A DNA stretch of 64,000 bases from Quillaja saponaria (taxonomy: Eukaryota; Streptophyta; Magnoliopsida; Fabales; Quillajaceae), in assembly GCA_029379385.1 (NCBI GenBank), contig CM055617.1, positions 5,642,001-5,706,000 on the forward strand, written 5' to 3'. The notes beneath the pieces are model-generated. The model was not told the origin of the DNA and ran no database searches. It saw only the letters and a list, made by a program, of their open reading frames with translations. Numbering within the stretch: position 1 is the first letter of the stretch; the number at the start of each line of letters is the position of its first letter. Below are positions 25,150 through 43,100 of the stretch, piece by piece. The position numbers were made by a program, and so were the translations under genes.

Positions 25150-25782
25150 ATGGCCAAGGGTCGGAAATTGACAATAAGCCGGAGTGAACGATTATTAGGA
25201 AGCTATAGCTACAGTCACAACCAGGATTCCAGTCTGACGGACGAATCGGAGCTCGGTGAAGAAGATGTCTGGTCGATGGTCGATGACATGGGCGAACGGC
25301 AAGATCGCCTGGTGAATAATTCTCAGACCGAGTGGAATACACGCCCATCCGTGGAGATGAACGGGAACCACTCCATTCGTAGCCGGCGGAGGTTCACGGG
25401 GGATGACCGCCAAGTGGGTGGTTTATCTTTGGCGTTTGAAGATTCGGGTAAGTCTACGACGTCGTCTAGGATTCTGCACCAGTTTCGCGGACATGACAGC
25501 GTGGCACCATCTCCTCGTGGGCACCACATGGCTACGTCAGCACCCGTTAACGTACCGGACTGGAGCAAGATTCTCCGAGTTGAATCGGTTGAATCGTTGC
25601 CTGCCATAGACGATGACTTGGATGACATGGACCCAGAAATGATTCCCCCACACGAATACTTGGCGCGTAGCCGGAATACGGCTGCAAAATCGGTTTTTGA
25701 GGGAGTGGGCCGGACGTTGAAAGGCCGTGACATGAGCCGGGTTCGAGATGCAGTGTGGAGCCAGACCGGGTTCGATGGGTAA
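25150..25782 (+). CDS. Senescence regulator S40 family protein (DUF584)
   Basis: Single exon, 210 residues from the ATG at 25150 (caaATGgcc; MAKGRKLTISRSERLL). The frame stays open upstream but has no earlier ATG. S40/DUF584 hallmarks are in order: an acidic segment ELGEEDVWSMVDD (about 34-46), the core VNVPDWSKIL (about 133-142), PPHEYLARSR (about 166-175) and the C-terminal block GVGRTLKGRDMSRVRDAVWS (about 184-203) ending SQTGFDG. S40 proteins are small, largely disordered and often nuclear. They are induced in senescence and by ABA, salicylic acid or darkness; no enzymatic activity is known. It has higher GC than its surroundings. A second, more divergent family member lies at 58917-59453. 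Confidence 0.92.
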   Translation: MAKGRKLTISRSERLLGSYSYSHNQDSSLTDESELGEEDVWSMVDDMGERQDRLVNNSQTEWNTRPSVEMNGNHSIRSRRRFTGDDRQVGGLSLAFEDSGKSTTSSRILHQFRGHDSVAPSPRGHHMATSAPVNVPDWSKILRVESVESLPAIDDDLDDMDPEMIPPHEYLARSRNTAAKSVFEGVGRTLKGRDMSRVRDAVWSQTGFDG

Positions 25783-28700
25783 ATGATGATTCACAACCAA
25801 AAGTCAGAATGAAAACCCGATTCATAATTGCTTCTCGTTAATTAAGAGGGCTTAAATATCGATTTTGATCATAGATAGAGGATTAATTTTTTTTTAATTT
25901 TAGTTTTTTATTTTTTTTGGAATTGAAAGATTTCCTTGAGTGATGATTTGGCTGAGTTGACTCAATTGATGTGAGTCAAATCTGTAGCTGAGTGAGCTCA
26001 AGAATTATTTGGAATCAATTACTCATTGAGGCCCCCTCTATTAAGTCCTCGATAAATTGTTTTCTAATTTCAGTTTGTGAAGATTATTAGAAAATAAATA
26101 CAAAAAGTTGTAGTTTTTCATTTGGAATTCAATTTAATGGTCATACAGTGAATTAATGAATGAATTAATATGTATATTAACTCATCTATTTATTTGATCC
26201 GATCAAAATAATTTACGATCAAAATAAATTTGTCACTAACAATGGATTTTAGCTTAAAAAAAGCTTCCTACAAAACAGAAAAGAACACCCACTACACTAA
26301 AACCCATAGTGAAGAAATCCTTTTTTTTTTTTTTTAAGGAAAACAAACATAAAAAATATGAATTAAAAAATTAATATGTTAGGAATTGAAATTGGAATGA
26401 ATAATAATACTATTAGCAAATTGAGTTCTCAAGTTACTATTTTTGTTTTCTCATACAACACAGAACAATAATTAATATTAATAACAGATGAGTCATAGTC
26501 GCTATAGCAATTGACCTAATTTCTTTACAAAAAATTATTAGATGAATACATAAATCACAATTCACTTCTTATTTTGTGATATGTGTGCACATAGTAGTTA
26601 CATTTTTTTTCCATAAGAGTAAATCTTTTTAATACTTTATTTAAGAAACTAGTGGACAAAAGTAGTGGTCCATGTCCGGGCCTGATAATAATAATTATTA
26701 TATTTGACGGGTCGAAGATGACAATAAGTGCAGCTATTAATGAGGATTAAAAAGGATAACCGTGAGTGACAACTAATAACTAATCTATAATATGATGTGC
26801 TATCATAAATACATAATTAGCTTCCAATGATATATATACTCATAATTTATGATAAAAAGTAATTTCAAAATATGATTTATAGAGTTTATTTATAAGAATT
26901 GAAATGATGTTGTTTCATTATAGTAGAGTTTGAAATTTTCAAATTTAATTTTAAAGTATATGTCAAATAAAAAGTTGAAATTGACAAATTAAAGAAAGAT
27001 GCAAAGAGGGAGTATGTAATAAAATATTACGAAATTAGGGAGAGGATTGTATACACACTTGATGCCTTATGGTTTCCCTTTTTATGAAAAGGACACAACT
27101 GATGTTTTGTTGTTATTGAGGACCATTAGTTTTTCACTCTTTATGCCAATTATATTTGTAGGTTTTTGTTGATATGTGGGAAATAGAATTGGATCATACT
27201 AACATGATCATCATCACAAATCACAATCATACTTTATTCAATTTGATATAATTTTTGTTGTGCCTGGTGTATAATCTGATTGTGTTTCCACTTGCTTCCT
27301 AAATAGTACTTATAACACAGTACTTATAATACATAAGAGAAAAGAAAGATCGAATTATGTTCGGGATCCCTCTCTGAAACTCAAGTCAACTTTACATATG
27401 TTTTGAGATAAAAATGAGTTTAAAGAGAGAGACAGAGAGAGAGGGGAGAACCCAAGGGAGAGTCCCTATTTATAAGAAACATTTCTTAGAGGGCTTGTCG
27501 ACTTTTATGGGCCTTCACAGGCCCAAGGGCATTGGGGGATCGGGAGGGACCCACGGATTGAGATAACATGCTACTCTAACTTTAAAAGGGATTGACCAAG
27601 TCTATGTGTTATTCTTTTATAAGCTGTCGTAATAATTTTGTACTCTATCAATCCCAAAATATTTGTCCTCCTTTTTATTTTTAATTTTCTCAAAAAAATT
27701 GTTCACTTTCAAAAGTGAATATGTATTAAAAGATAAATTTCTAATGAAACCTAAAATAATTTAGATATTTTCTTCATATTTCTATGTGTATTATGTATTC
27801 TAAACACATCAATTTGAGTTTTTGTATGAAAAAGGTAATTAAGCTTTCCAAAGAGTTTGAGTGGGAGTAAGCACATTACTAAACCCATTTAATTTCATGT
27901 CATTTTCATTTTAAAGGTCATCCCTAAATTGTAGAGATACAAAATTTCATTAATAAAGAAAGAGATGAAACACAACTCACCTATTATTTGTGCACATAGC
28001 ATTTGCATTTGTTTTTTAGAACCAATTTGGTTAAGAAACTAGTGGGCAAAAGTAGTTGGTCCATTTAGTGTGAGAGGAAAACCAATTGCTTTTAAAGGAA
28101 AGGTGGTTGATGAGGTCATGAAGTGAAAATGGCACTAGTTAAGAATAGGTCCAAAATGAGAGTAAGCAATATAAGGGAGGGAACTATATATATGCGTACT
28201 TCATGCCTAATGTTTATTGAGCTTGAGGGCCATTTGTTTTTGGTTTTTTTTTTTTTTTTTTTGCCACAATCAAAAATTTTACAGCCAATAGATTATGAGA
28301 AATTAATTAAAAATAAGAGCAATCCATAATAAAATCAGTTAAATTTCTTACCATTTGTATGTATAATTTAAATAAGATTAGTTCGTAAATAAATCGTCTA
28401 AACTATCATCTTATTTGTAATACAGTTAAAAATAGTTAGTATGAAAATTATATAAGCTCTTTTTCTGTAGATTTTTTGAAAATAATACCATTTACATTTT
28501 AAAATATTTGCTTTATTTTTTTCCATCATTTTTAAACCACGGCCCATCCCCCTCTGGCAAAAAAATAATTGGGCTTTAAACTGGGCTCCATATGAGACTG
28601 GCTACTAGATTGGATCTTGGGCTTTGAATTAAAGTTGGAAACTTCATAATGGCGTGATTGTGGGCCTGGGATGGGAACTGAAGTGGATATCACGTCCGAG

Positions 28701-29466
28701 TGATTAGCTCTTGAAACAACAACTTTTTGTAAAAATATTCAAAATATACCCATTTTTAATAATTTTATAATTCAATTATTTTAAAAAATATAATCAAATA
28801 ACTTTTTACATATAACATTAACACATCTACATACTTTTTAAAAAAATTTATATAATATTTTCTACACAGTTTTATTCAAAATATTTTTACTTATAATATT
28901 ATTTTACAGTTTAGTCAAGCAAACCTAATATATTAGATAATAAATTTACATTATCATGTTTTAACTCTATATCATTTTTCGTGAAAAATAAAAATCTATA
29001 CAATTTTGCTTATATATATTTATTATTTTTATTTAATATTCATGTATTTCGATATCAATTGAATTAATTACTTTTATTTTTAAAACGGGCGATCATTTAG
29101 GGACAACATCATATGTGGTACGGGCACTATGTGTTGCTCGTGTCTTTTTTCTCTCTCTCAGATTACGTTTGATTACGTATTCATCGCCAAATCCTCCCCA
29201 GAAATTTAGCACATGGCATTTGAATTAACAAATGTTTGGGCAGCTCGAGATATTTTGGTAGCTGTTTCTTACAGGCTATTTTAGCAATTCCTTTCCCACG
29301 GATTTTCTCTTGTCAATCACTTCCTCTCTTTTTCTCCTGCCCTGCATCTCAATCTAGTCATTTATCATGGATTCCTTCTGAAAAATCTCCGAACATTCTA
29401 TTCCAAAGTTGGGTTCTTTTTTATACACCACCACATTTCTTACTACGTTTTGGATTAGAAAAAAAA
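25783..29466. other. Intergenic with a diverged duplication and promoter-like motifs
   Basis: No gene supported. It contains a diverged repeat pair (separate entry), a possible LTR-like fragment at about 27340-27600, and a T tract of about 20 bases at 28243-28262. Five TGGGCY/GGCCCA motifs lie at 28541, 28570, 28582, 28618 and 28661. CT-rich sequence (ttttttctctctctcag) at 29144-29160 precedes the CDPK and may mark its promoter or leader. Confidence 0.5.
26563..28250. repeat. Diverged direct duplication, copies about 1.4 kb apart
   Basis: The left copy lies at about 26563-27145 and the right copy at about 27965-28245. The clearest match is ttaagaaactagtggacaaaagtagtggtccat at 26641 against ttaagaaactagtgggcaaaagtagttggtccat at 28031, read in pieces. 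Supporting matches are cacaattcacttcttatttt against cacaactcacctattattt, and 'gaggaccattagttttt' against 'gagggccatttgttttt'. The right copy is shorter. Non-coding and of unknown origin. Confidence 0.6.
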
Positions 29467-34044
<4,578 letters not shown>

Positions 34045-35555
34045 CTGGTGTTCGTTTAATGTTTTACGAGCACACAATCGGTTGACTCCTAACATCTTGG
34101 GAAGAACACCTAATCGTCCCGACGATTTATGACTGGACCCTTTTTGAGTTGTTTTTTTCCCTTACAAGTCCTTCACCATCCTGAACTTCCCAGGCAGTTT
34201 CTGTCTGCAGGGCTAGAGTATGGATTGCTTGGGTTCAAGTGCATTTTTGTGCATATCTAGTTTCCAGCTATTACATTTTCCAATTATTTTCAAATAACCT
34301 GAATTTTTACTATGACGTTTTACTAATGTTATCCTTCATGAAGTACTCTTAGTGAGGTGGCTATTGCTAAGTAACAGGTAAGCTTGTTGATGTGCTTGGA
34401 ATACTTCGCCGTGGTCTTGATTTTTCTTTATCATTTGAAATATTTTTTTTTGGTACTAATTTAAGTCTTACTAGTAAGTGATGCTCAGAATCTGTTGCAG
34501 TGTCATCCTCTATCTGTAAACTTGAGCTGAAACGTGGATTATTTGCATGCCTTGTTTCTTCACCCCATCCCTGCCTACCCTGCCCTTTTCAAGCTAACAT
34601 ATAGGCAACATAGTGACATAGTCATGTGAAGCTTGTCAGTATAAAATGTTTGAAGAATGAAAAGAACCAATCTTATTGACACACTTTACAAGGTAAATTT
34701 TAGAAAATATGAAAATCCACTAGCAGAAGGGGACACAGTATAAAACATAGATCTACTAGCAAAAGCTTCCTGAACTGTTCTTCAAATTATTGCACAACGT
34801 TCTTCCTGAACCAGGATTTTGATATTTCTAAGCTTGTACACACTCCAATGTGCCACTTTTACTTATGTGTTTAAGCAAGAGAGAGAGATTGGCAGTGGCT
34901 CACACCCTTTGTTCTTGGCTCCTTGAGTTTGTCTGGACCATAATTATATGCCGGTCGATGAGGTACACATAGAACGTTACGGAACATAATACGGATACTT
35001 ATTTAGATCGTTTAGTGGTTTAGTGAAACAAAAAAAGATAATTCAAAACACATTGATTTTAGTTGACATGATATAATTTCATATGTATATAATTATTTTT
35101 ATATAAGTAAAAATATATTTGACTACATAAACATTCATTACTTTCTGATCCATAGATGCATAATAAAAATTTAATGCTGTCATTTTCATGGCATTATTAA
35201 AATAGAAGAAGCTATATGCATGTATAATCATTAAACATTATCATTGCCATTCATGCATCATACACCATCCCCACCCTTCCATAGTACATATGTTACAGCA
35301 TCCAACTTGCCTTATTTCCCCAAGTGCACTATTACTGAAACAAAGAAAAGATTAAACCCACATCAGAAAAGAGAGCATTGATCCAATCTCCATGGGAGCC
35401 ACAACCTCGCATAGCTTTTACTGGCTAGCATTAGATACTGCTCATAAACAAACAAAGCTATCTAAAACAACCATCTTATTCTGCAAAGCTTACACTCTTC
35501 TCCCTCATACATACATGGAAAGAAAAGTTAAACTAAAGAGCTTAAAATATAACAA
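34045..35555. other. Convergent intergenic region
   Basis: 3' flanks of the CDPK (+) and the peroxidase (-). I see no frame or RNA gene. A short GA run lies at about 34878-34889. Confidence 0.55.
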
Positions 35556-37157
35556 TTAAGGCTCCTCCTCATTGTCATGGTGCTTGTTAGCAACATTGCA
35601 CTGCTTTCTGATCTCTCCCTTTGTTCCAGTGAGAGGGTTGTTTTCTGAAAGTATGGTTATGGCTCTAGAAAATTCTTTGAAGAAATAGTCCTGACTCTTA
35701 GCCATTTTCTTTACATAAGGCTTTGTCCTCTTGTCTGTGGCTAATTGGTGGTCCACTATTAACAAGCCCTTGTTGTCTAATATGTTCCTGTAATAGTTGT
35801 TGTCTAAAACCATGGGAGTGCCACGGTCATTTCTGACATACTGAACAGCCTTGGGGTCTGGAATGGCATCAGGGCATTTGTGGAGCATGTGCTCAACATG
35901 ATCTGGGTTGAGCACTGAATCAACCTCTGGATATAGACGGTGCACCAGCTTCACACAATGGGTTCTACCAACACTATGGGATCCTGTTAAATACAAGAAA
36001 TTTTACCACCCATCAAAACTTTAAGCCACTTAAGAGCATCTGATGTGTGTATGCATGTATGTATGTAGGCATGAAGGCCTTTATGTATGTATGGGTATGA
36101 TGGGTCATACCAAGCAAGGCAACCACCCCAGGGGTGTCAATTCCCATGGCAGAAAACCTCTCAAGAACAACAGAAATGCTCTCATTGTGATCTGGGAGGT
36201 ACTGCTCAACCACATTTGCTCTGCTCCTCCTGCCATCTCTTCTTCCTGTTTTCAGAGGGATGTACGGGCCTCCTAGCTGAAGAAAAAGTAAATCCCAATT
36301 CCCATACAGTCAAAGAATTTGTATGTAAGATACTCACTTCCCTATGTGGAATAAAAACACCAGCCTTTGAATACTAAACAAGAGTGCAGACAAACTAAAA
36401 TCTTAGTACAAAAATATAAGTGCATATAAAGAAAATAGAATTAGATGGGCATGCAATTTTGGACAGGGTATGGCCCTCTCTGTCACTGAACCTGATGGTT
36501 GAAATTCCTACTTGCAGAATGAAGAAAGTGAATCAATTAGGCAAGAAAGACAGTGAAAAAGTAGAAGACTGTGAAATTGTAAAGCAGAATAAGAAGGAAA
36601 AAAAATTATTACCGAAGCAATGCCTTCTCTAGCAGACAAAACTAGGATATCTGAACAGGAAACAACACCTGGGCATTCTCTCTCTACAGCTTCTTTAATG
36701 GTCTCAATGTACCTGAAATTTCTCAATCCAAAGCTCCTGTCTGTTTCCTTCTCAGACAAGGTCCTTCTTGTAGAGTCCAGAAGTAGTGAAGCATCACATC
36801 TCTAATTAACCCACAAAGCCAAAAAGAGAAAAAAAAGAAAAAAGAAAAAAAAGAACTTCTATCAGAAACCAGAGAATCTTGAAATGCAAAGGGAAAAAGA
36901 AAATCAAGAGCTTTATTAGAGCTTACCTGAACACCACAATCATGGAAAATGTTCCTGAGCCATGAGAATGCAGTGTTCTTATGGCGCTTGTAGAGAAGCT
37001 TAACTTGTTCTTTAATGATATCTTCAGCCTGAGGACATGTATCCTTGTAAAAGTTCATAAGAAGACCTGGGTCTTCCTCATTCTCTGCAAAAGCGTAGCT
37101 GAAGGACACTGCTGAGAAAGATAACAAAACAAAAAAGAAGAGAGCTTTGGATACCAT
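35556..37157 (-). CDS. PER42-like: Class III peroxidase, PER42/PRXR1 type
   Basis: Four exons on the minus strand: 37157-36927, 36801-36613, 36276-36111 and 35983-35556. This is the classic four-exon plant peroxidase layout; phases close to 337 residues. An N-terminal signal peptide (about 1-24, LFFFVLLSFSAVSFSYA) sends it to the apoplast or vacuole. Heme-peroxidase landmarks are the distal WLRNIFHDC (Arg68, His72), Cys41 and Cys74 for the first disulfides, CDASLLLDST for the distal calcium site, VVSCSDILVLSARE, and the proximal-His motif SHSVGRTHC. The sequence follows PER42 closely (KNTAFSWLRNIFHDC; RNDRGTPMVLDNNYYRNILD; NPLTGTKGEIRKQCN). It oxidises phenolics with H2O2; PER42-type enzymes are highly expressed and linked to lignin and cell-wall metabolism. 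Odd: exon junction 1/2 gives CGVQRCDAS where AtPER42 has CAVESCDAS. The tail ends DNEEEP. Confidence 0.95.
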
Positions 37158-37216
37158 CTCTGTTTCTCACTCAAGGTCACTGACCTGCTTGCTTTTGCCT
37201 CTCTTTGGCTACTTCT

Positions 37217-37224
37217 TATATAAA
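37217..37224 (-). promoter_or_regulatory. TATA box of the peroxidase gene
   Basis: Minus-strand TTTATATA about 60 bases before the ATG at 37157, giving a predicted leader of about 30 bases. A high-expression type core promoter. Confidence 0.55.
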
Positions 37225-40179
37225 GAAAACAAAGATGGTGTAATAATTTTGCAAATATAAGAAACAAAAAGAAAAAGAAATAAAAGACAGTCCCTTTGTT
37301 TGGGGTTAGGACTTTGATGCTTCTGATTCTTTAAACTAGTACTAGCAGACACTGAGGCATTCATTCATTTACTGCTAAATGCCTAAAACTGATTGGCAGA
37401 AATTTGGTGAAGGGTAACACCTGTCTTAGCCATTGCAGGAAAATACTGAAAGCAGTTATGATCCGTGAAATTCATTTGGGAAAATTGATTATTAAGGGCT
37501 TGAGCAAAATAACCGACAAATCCAAATCCAATATATATTTTTGATTTGTAAAAATATCCAAATAACTCTAATCTCGTTCAAATTTATAGTTATTACTTTT
37601 TATATTTTATTACTTGAATCACATATTTAATATATAAATTCAACTAGTAAAATATCTCAACAAAATAACAAATTAAAAAAACACATTATTCATTTCATTT
37701 ATTTTCCATTAATTTTCACCTCTACACATCATAATGTTAAAATAAGACACCAATTATTACTTGATAATTAAATAATAATTAGTTAACTTGTACACTACAT
37801 CATCGACCTTTATTTCCATTTTTTTTTAATCCAAAAACAGATCTGGATATGAGCATGCATTTACTCATCAATACATAAATAACAGAGCCTTAATTAATAA
37901 TTATCATATTTTGATAAATTAATATCGAATTTAACAATAATATTTATAATTGTGTCCACGTGAATAGTTGCTATATTTATTGTAGTTATATTGTGAATAC
38001 ATCAACTCAACTCTGTCTAGTTCAATAATAGTACAAATGGCGCAAAGAGGAGGATATCACGTACACCTTTCACTTGGTGGTGGGGCAGTCTAAACTTTGC
38101 ATTATTGATGATTTTCAATCAAGGAATATTATAGTAATTGAAGGTTATTAATTTGGATTAAGGGCATATAAGTACATAAGAATTAATTTTGCAAGCTATG
38201 GGAATAACTTTTTTTTTAAATTGCAGATTTAACCTTTAATTCCTTTCAAGGAATATAAATTGATATGCACACTCCACCGTCTTTATAGTTTATAGTGTTT
38301 TTAGTGAGGTTTATGTTTAATTATATTTATAGTCTTTATAGTTTTTCTCAAAATTTATTTTAGTCTCTCTATTCTAAAATTTTAAAATATCATTGTTATA
38401 TTTTTTTAATCACATAATGTAGTTCCTCTTATCATGAGCCGTCATTTTAATTAGATAAAAATTAAATTAAATTAATATATTCTTATGTGTTGTCTAGTGT
38501 GACATAAATATCATTTTATGTATGTAATAAAAAGTCTTTAACAAATTATATGCTTGTCATATATATTGATAGATATTATTTAAAAAATAATATGATAGTC
38601 TGTTATACCATCATATATTATATCTAGGAGGCCGTTAGTCTAATCAATTTTTGTCTAATTAAAATGTGTAATATATGACGGATTAACATTGAGTGGTTTT
38701 CACAATTTGCATATAATATTAAGGTGAAAAAAAATGATAGATTAGTGAATTAGAATTTTGAGGAAACTTGAAAGTACTCATCTAACCATCTTTGCAACAG
38801 TAGCCACCGACAGTTACAGTCTTCGAGAAAGTGCTGAGCATAAAGAAAGGCTAAATGTGAGACCCAGTATGATGATCACGTATATAATATAATAAACTCA
38901 CGACTCACGAGCTCTAACACAGTGACACTTATTTTTTTATTTAACAACCTTGTTTAGGTTAAATATTTTTTTATTAGTAGCAGAGTGTCTTTACGTTAAT
39001 TTTCACACAACACAATTAATTTATTTCTCAATTTTAAAATATAGACAATTTACGATGTGATTAAAAAGTTCATAAAAAAAATTCACCTCACAATTTCACC
39101 TGTACTTTTGAACACAATTAAATTAAATAATATAACATACCTTGTCTCTAGGCTTACACAGTGGACGTTTAAAATTTTAATTAAACCCTTTGTTTTCTTT
39201 ATTAGTCCTTTTCTTAGTGATGAGATTTGTTAATTAGTTTTTGGTTACATAGAGATGCACGACAAGTCGACAATCTGACAAACCAAGCTCCATTATTTAA
39301 AAAAAATAATTCCGGCAAAAGTCCAAGTTGTGCTTTCAGATTTAGAATGAATTTGATAATACACAATAATTATGTTTTGAAATTTTTTTATATAATTTAA
39401 TATGAATAGTAAAACGAATAGACAAAATATTTAATAAAAAAATTATAAATTATTATGAATATTTAAAATAATAAAAATAGATATCATTAATATCTATTGT
39501 GAAAAATTTAGAAAAGAGAAAAAATAATTGATTAATTAATTAAAAATAGATTGAAATTTTCACAACTTATCAAGTTCAATTTTGTACTCTTGAAAACTAA
39601 AATCTAACTTTTAGAAATAGATGCTTTCAAAAGTATCTTTGATTTTTTAAGTCCTTAAAAAATATTTAGCACGATAATTTTTAAGTTATGTAAGTTTCAA
39701 CAAATCAAGCTCTTGAAAAGCATTATCGTAATTGGCCTTAAAGTTGCCTCGGAAAGAGATGGAGAAGTATCAGCACGAGAGAGACTGATTTTGGGAGAAT
39801 TCAATATAATTGAATGAAACCCAAAACCCAGTCCAACCTAATTTCTTTTTGTTGCATGAGCGAATAATACAAAATGCATTCATAGGGTGTACAGCAGCTA
39901 AAAGAATGGCAAAGCACAAACATAAGGATTCCATGCAACAATATTTACTGCAAAAATCAATTTTCAACTTGTTTCTCTCTCAAAAAGTATTCTACATTTC
40001 CAATTTCGTGTCTAGGAGGTTTTCTCTACAAACTGTGACAACATCTACATTCAAAAGCAGTCAACTTCATACTTTAGACCACTTTTTCTCCTCTGCAAAG
40101 ACTCGTGACTATGGTAAACTGTCACAAACTTGGTGCATGTTATATATTAAATTCCCAACTATGGTTCTCAACCTCAACA
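37225..40179. other. Intergenic, AT-rich, no gene seen
   Basis: Upstream region of the peroxidase and downstream region of the TYW gene. About 38290-38420 again has 'agtctttatagttttt' and 'agtctctctattctaaaattttaaaa' phrases resembling those near 10060-10210, consistent with old dispersed repeats. No frames supported. Confidence 0.5.
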
Positions 40180-43100
40180 TTATGGTTCATTTGCAATACT
40201 CTGTCTGCATCTAACATCAGCAACAAGATGGCGGATGTGAGGGGCATACCATTTCACCTTCTCGACATGTTCTATTGAAACATCCCAGCAATGACCTGTG
40301 AAAGAACACAGGAGTGCAGGTTTAGCGATCATTGAAGAGTCAAAATGCGACACAACAAAATCTTGCCAAGTTAGAAAACAGTACCTTCGGATCTAGCAAT
40401 TTCATGTATTGACTTCAGTACGTGTTCAGTCCACTGACATTCCTCCGAGTCCTTGGCATTCCCATGCACATGTAAGATTCCTCCCTCCTTCCTGCAATTT
40501 TAGAAATACAAAAGAGAGATGGAAGACAATCAATAAAGGAACTGATTCGGTAATGAATCTGGCCAAAGAATTGAGAGAACTACATCCGGGCAAAAAGGTT
40601 TTCCATTGCTTTGTCAAGCTTCACACAACCCATTAAACATTGAAGCTTCTGTTGCCATTTGATAATTGATATACATATATAACAGGACGGTTGCATAAAC
40701 ATAATAATGGTTTTAGAATTCTGGATGTAAGCCACAACTTAATTAGCAATCTAAATGCAGTGAGGAGATCCCAAATAATTGCGACGAACAAAATTTAATT
40801 CCAGCTAAAAAAGAGTTTTCCCTCATTAATCAGCAGCATACATTATCACAAAATTTTGAATTAAGCAATATACTGCATGCCAAAAAAACTTATCATGTAG
40901 AGGAGATATTTACAGCTGCTTCGTGTGTTGGCACCGCATGGATGCTAAACCAAAAATGCAACTAATACATAAAGTTGTGGAAAATTCAATGTTCCTGTCA
41001 CTCAAATTCAACAGGTCCTAGAAGGTTAATGCTCTCAAACCATTAGAGTAACACTGATCATAGATTACGCCGTTGAAATAATCATCACAATAATAGGGGC
41101 AATTACCTTAAAGCTCTCACAGCTGTAACCCAACTACACTCACTGGATGGAAGGAGACCAAGACAGACTCGATCAGCCAATCCCTGCAAGAAAACAAACA
41201 AGCCCTGTTCATCAGACCATTTTTTTGTTGTTGCTTATGCAGGACCATTCAAGTAAGCTGTAAGCCACTGACACGTTACTTCAATTCAATTTAACCAAGA
41301 GTTGCTCAAATTTCCAATATGGATCAATGTAGAACTTCATTATCTTAAAATAACCTAGTTAGAAGTAGATCCTGAGTTCGGAACAAATCGGATTCCAATA
41401 TCTGGCATTTTGGATCATTTTCAAACTAACACTACATAACTGTCAACTAATAAATATACCAATCAGCATATATAAGCAAAAAATTATAAAAGAAAAAGAA
41501 AAGAAAAAAAACATGTATCCGATCATACTTGGGGGGCCGCAACTCTATTATCTCCTTCAAGTATGACACAACGGTCACTCACAGAATTTGCTAGCAGATT
41601 GCGTTGGAGAGCCTCTATGGCATGGGGATTCCATTCACAAGCATAAACCAGTTTTGCCTTGGCCCTGATCAACATGAATTACAGACAGTATTACAAACAC
41701 AGCTGATTAACTAAAAAGCAAATCCTACAATCGAGAGGCACACACCAATCCTGGCCACCTTGGCACCTCATATGCATACTCAAATTCCCAAATTAATTAA
41801 GAAATACTTTAACTAGATGAAAAACTGACCTGACAACTAATATGTATGCAATATATCATATACTTCATGACATCACACATCAAATATAAACACAATCTCT
41901 TGCACTTAAACTGCATAACATAGTACCAAAGGCTGGTAAAAGAATTTTTTTGTGACTGCTAAACCAGCCTTTTGAACAGCAGGAAATAATTGAAGATCAG
42001 GCTATAATGCACAACCTTGTCAATATGCCTATCACAAGTTACCTGACAAGAAATGGAAGAACAAAATATCCAATCCCAGCAAACAAGTCTACTATAACCT
42101 CATCTTTACAATCTAGAGAGGCCATCCGAAGCTTCTCCGAGAGATTGCCCCATGAGAACATGCACTTTGTAGCATCAAAAGAATAGAGAATTCCATTTTC
42201 ACGATGATCAACCCATCCATTCTCCCCAACAAGAATCTGCAATGTACTGTCTCTTGTACCAGTTGATGCAACCCGGCCCTGAAAACGCCAGCTAAGGTGG
42301 TCAAACTGAAGATCTTGACTAGAATTAGTGGAGGTCTACAAGATCAAATCATTAGATTGGACCAAATGACTAAAAGATCCTACATACTTTGAAATATATC
42401 CTTCAACATACACACACATATATCTGTAGTCGTTCCAACAGAGTTTCTGAAAATTGAATCTAGTAGGCAAAGAAATTCAAATTTGATTGGTTGAAGCCAG
42501 GCAGTAGGAAACACTAATAAAATTTACAAACAATTGATGTAAATGATTACTTGGCGAGCTAGACGGCTGGTATTAAGTGATTTGGCAATAATTGGCCAAA
42601 GCTCTTCTACAATGGGGTCCCATGCTGGATCCTTGAAAGATGTAGCTGGAAGTATAACAATATCCGACAGTCGATCCCATCTGTAAAACACAAAATATTA
42701 CTGTAAGCCACATAGAATTATAGGGATTTCAATCATGAACACAACCCCTAAGGACTCCAAACAAAATATGAAGCTGGACGGCAGACACTACTGAAACAAG
42801 GTAGGAAACAAACCTTGTTGGCAGCTCCTTTAGGATCTGCTCTGGTAAGCCTTTATGATAGATCAATGAGGTTACTACTTCGGTCATTACTTTTAAAGGA
42901 GATTTTGCAGCTTTTCTGACTTCAACAACCTCATCTGCCAGCACAATGGCACCACTGTTACAGAGAATATTCAACACTTTTGAACAGCACAACTCATTCA
43001 ATTGAAGTCCATCTCCAGTAAATGTTTTGAAGTAATGCAGTTCATTCTGCCTTACACTTGCATCTCCCGAATGATGCTGCCTCTCATGAAATACAGCACA

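Noticed and set aside
25124..25825. Several minus-strand frames opposite the S40 gene
   Set aside because: They are mirror frames of a GC-rich coding region; the plus frame carries the DUF584 motifs.
36043..36805. Plus-strand frames across the peroxidase gene
   Set aside because: They cross the peroxidase exon-intron boundaries and mirror its coding frame.
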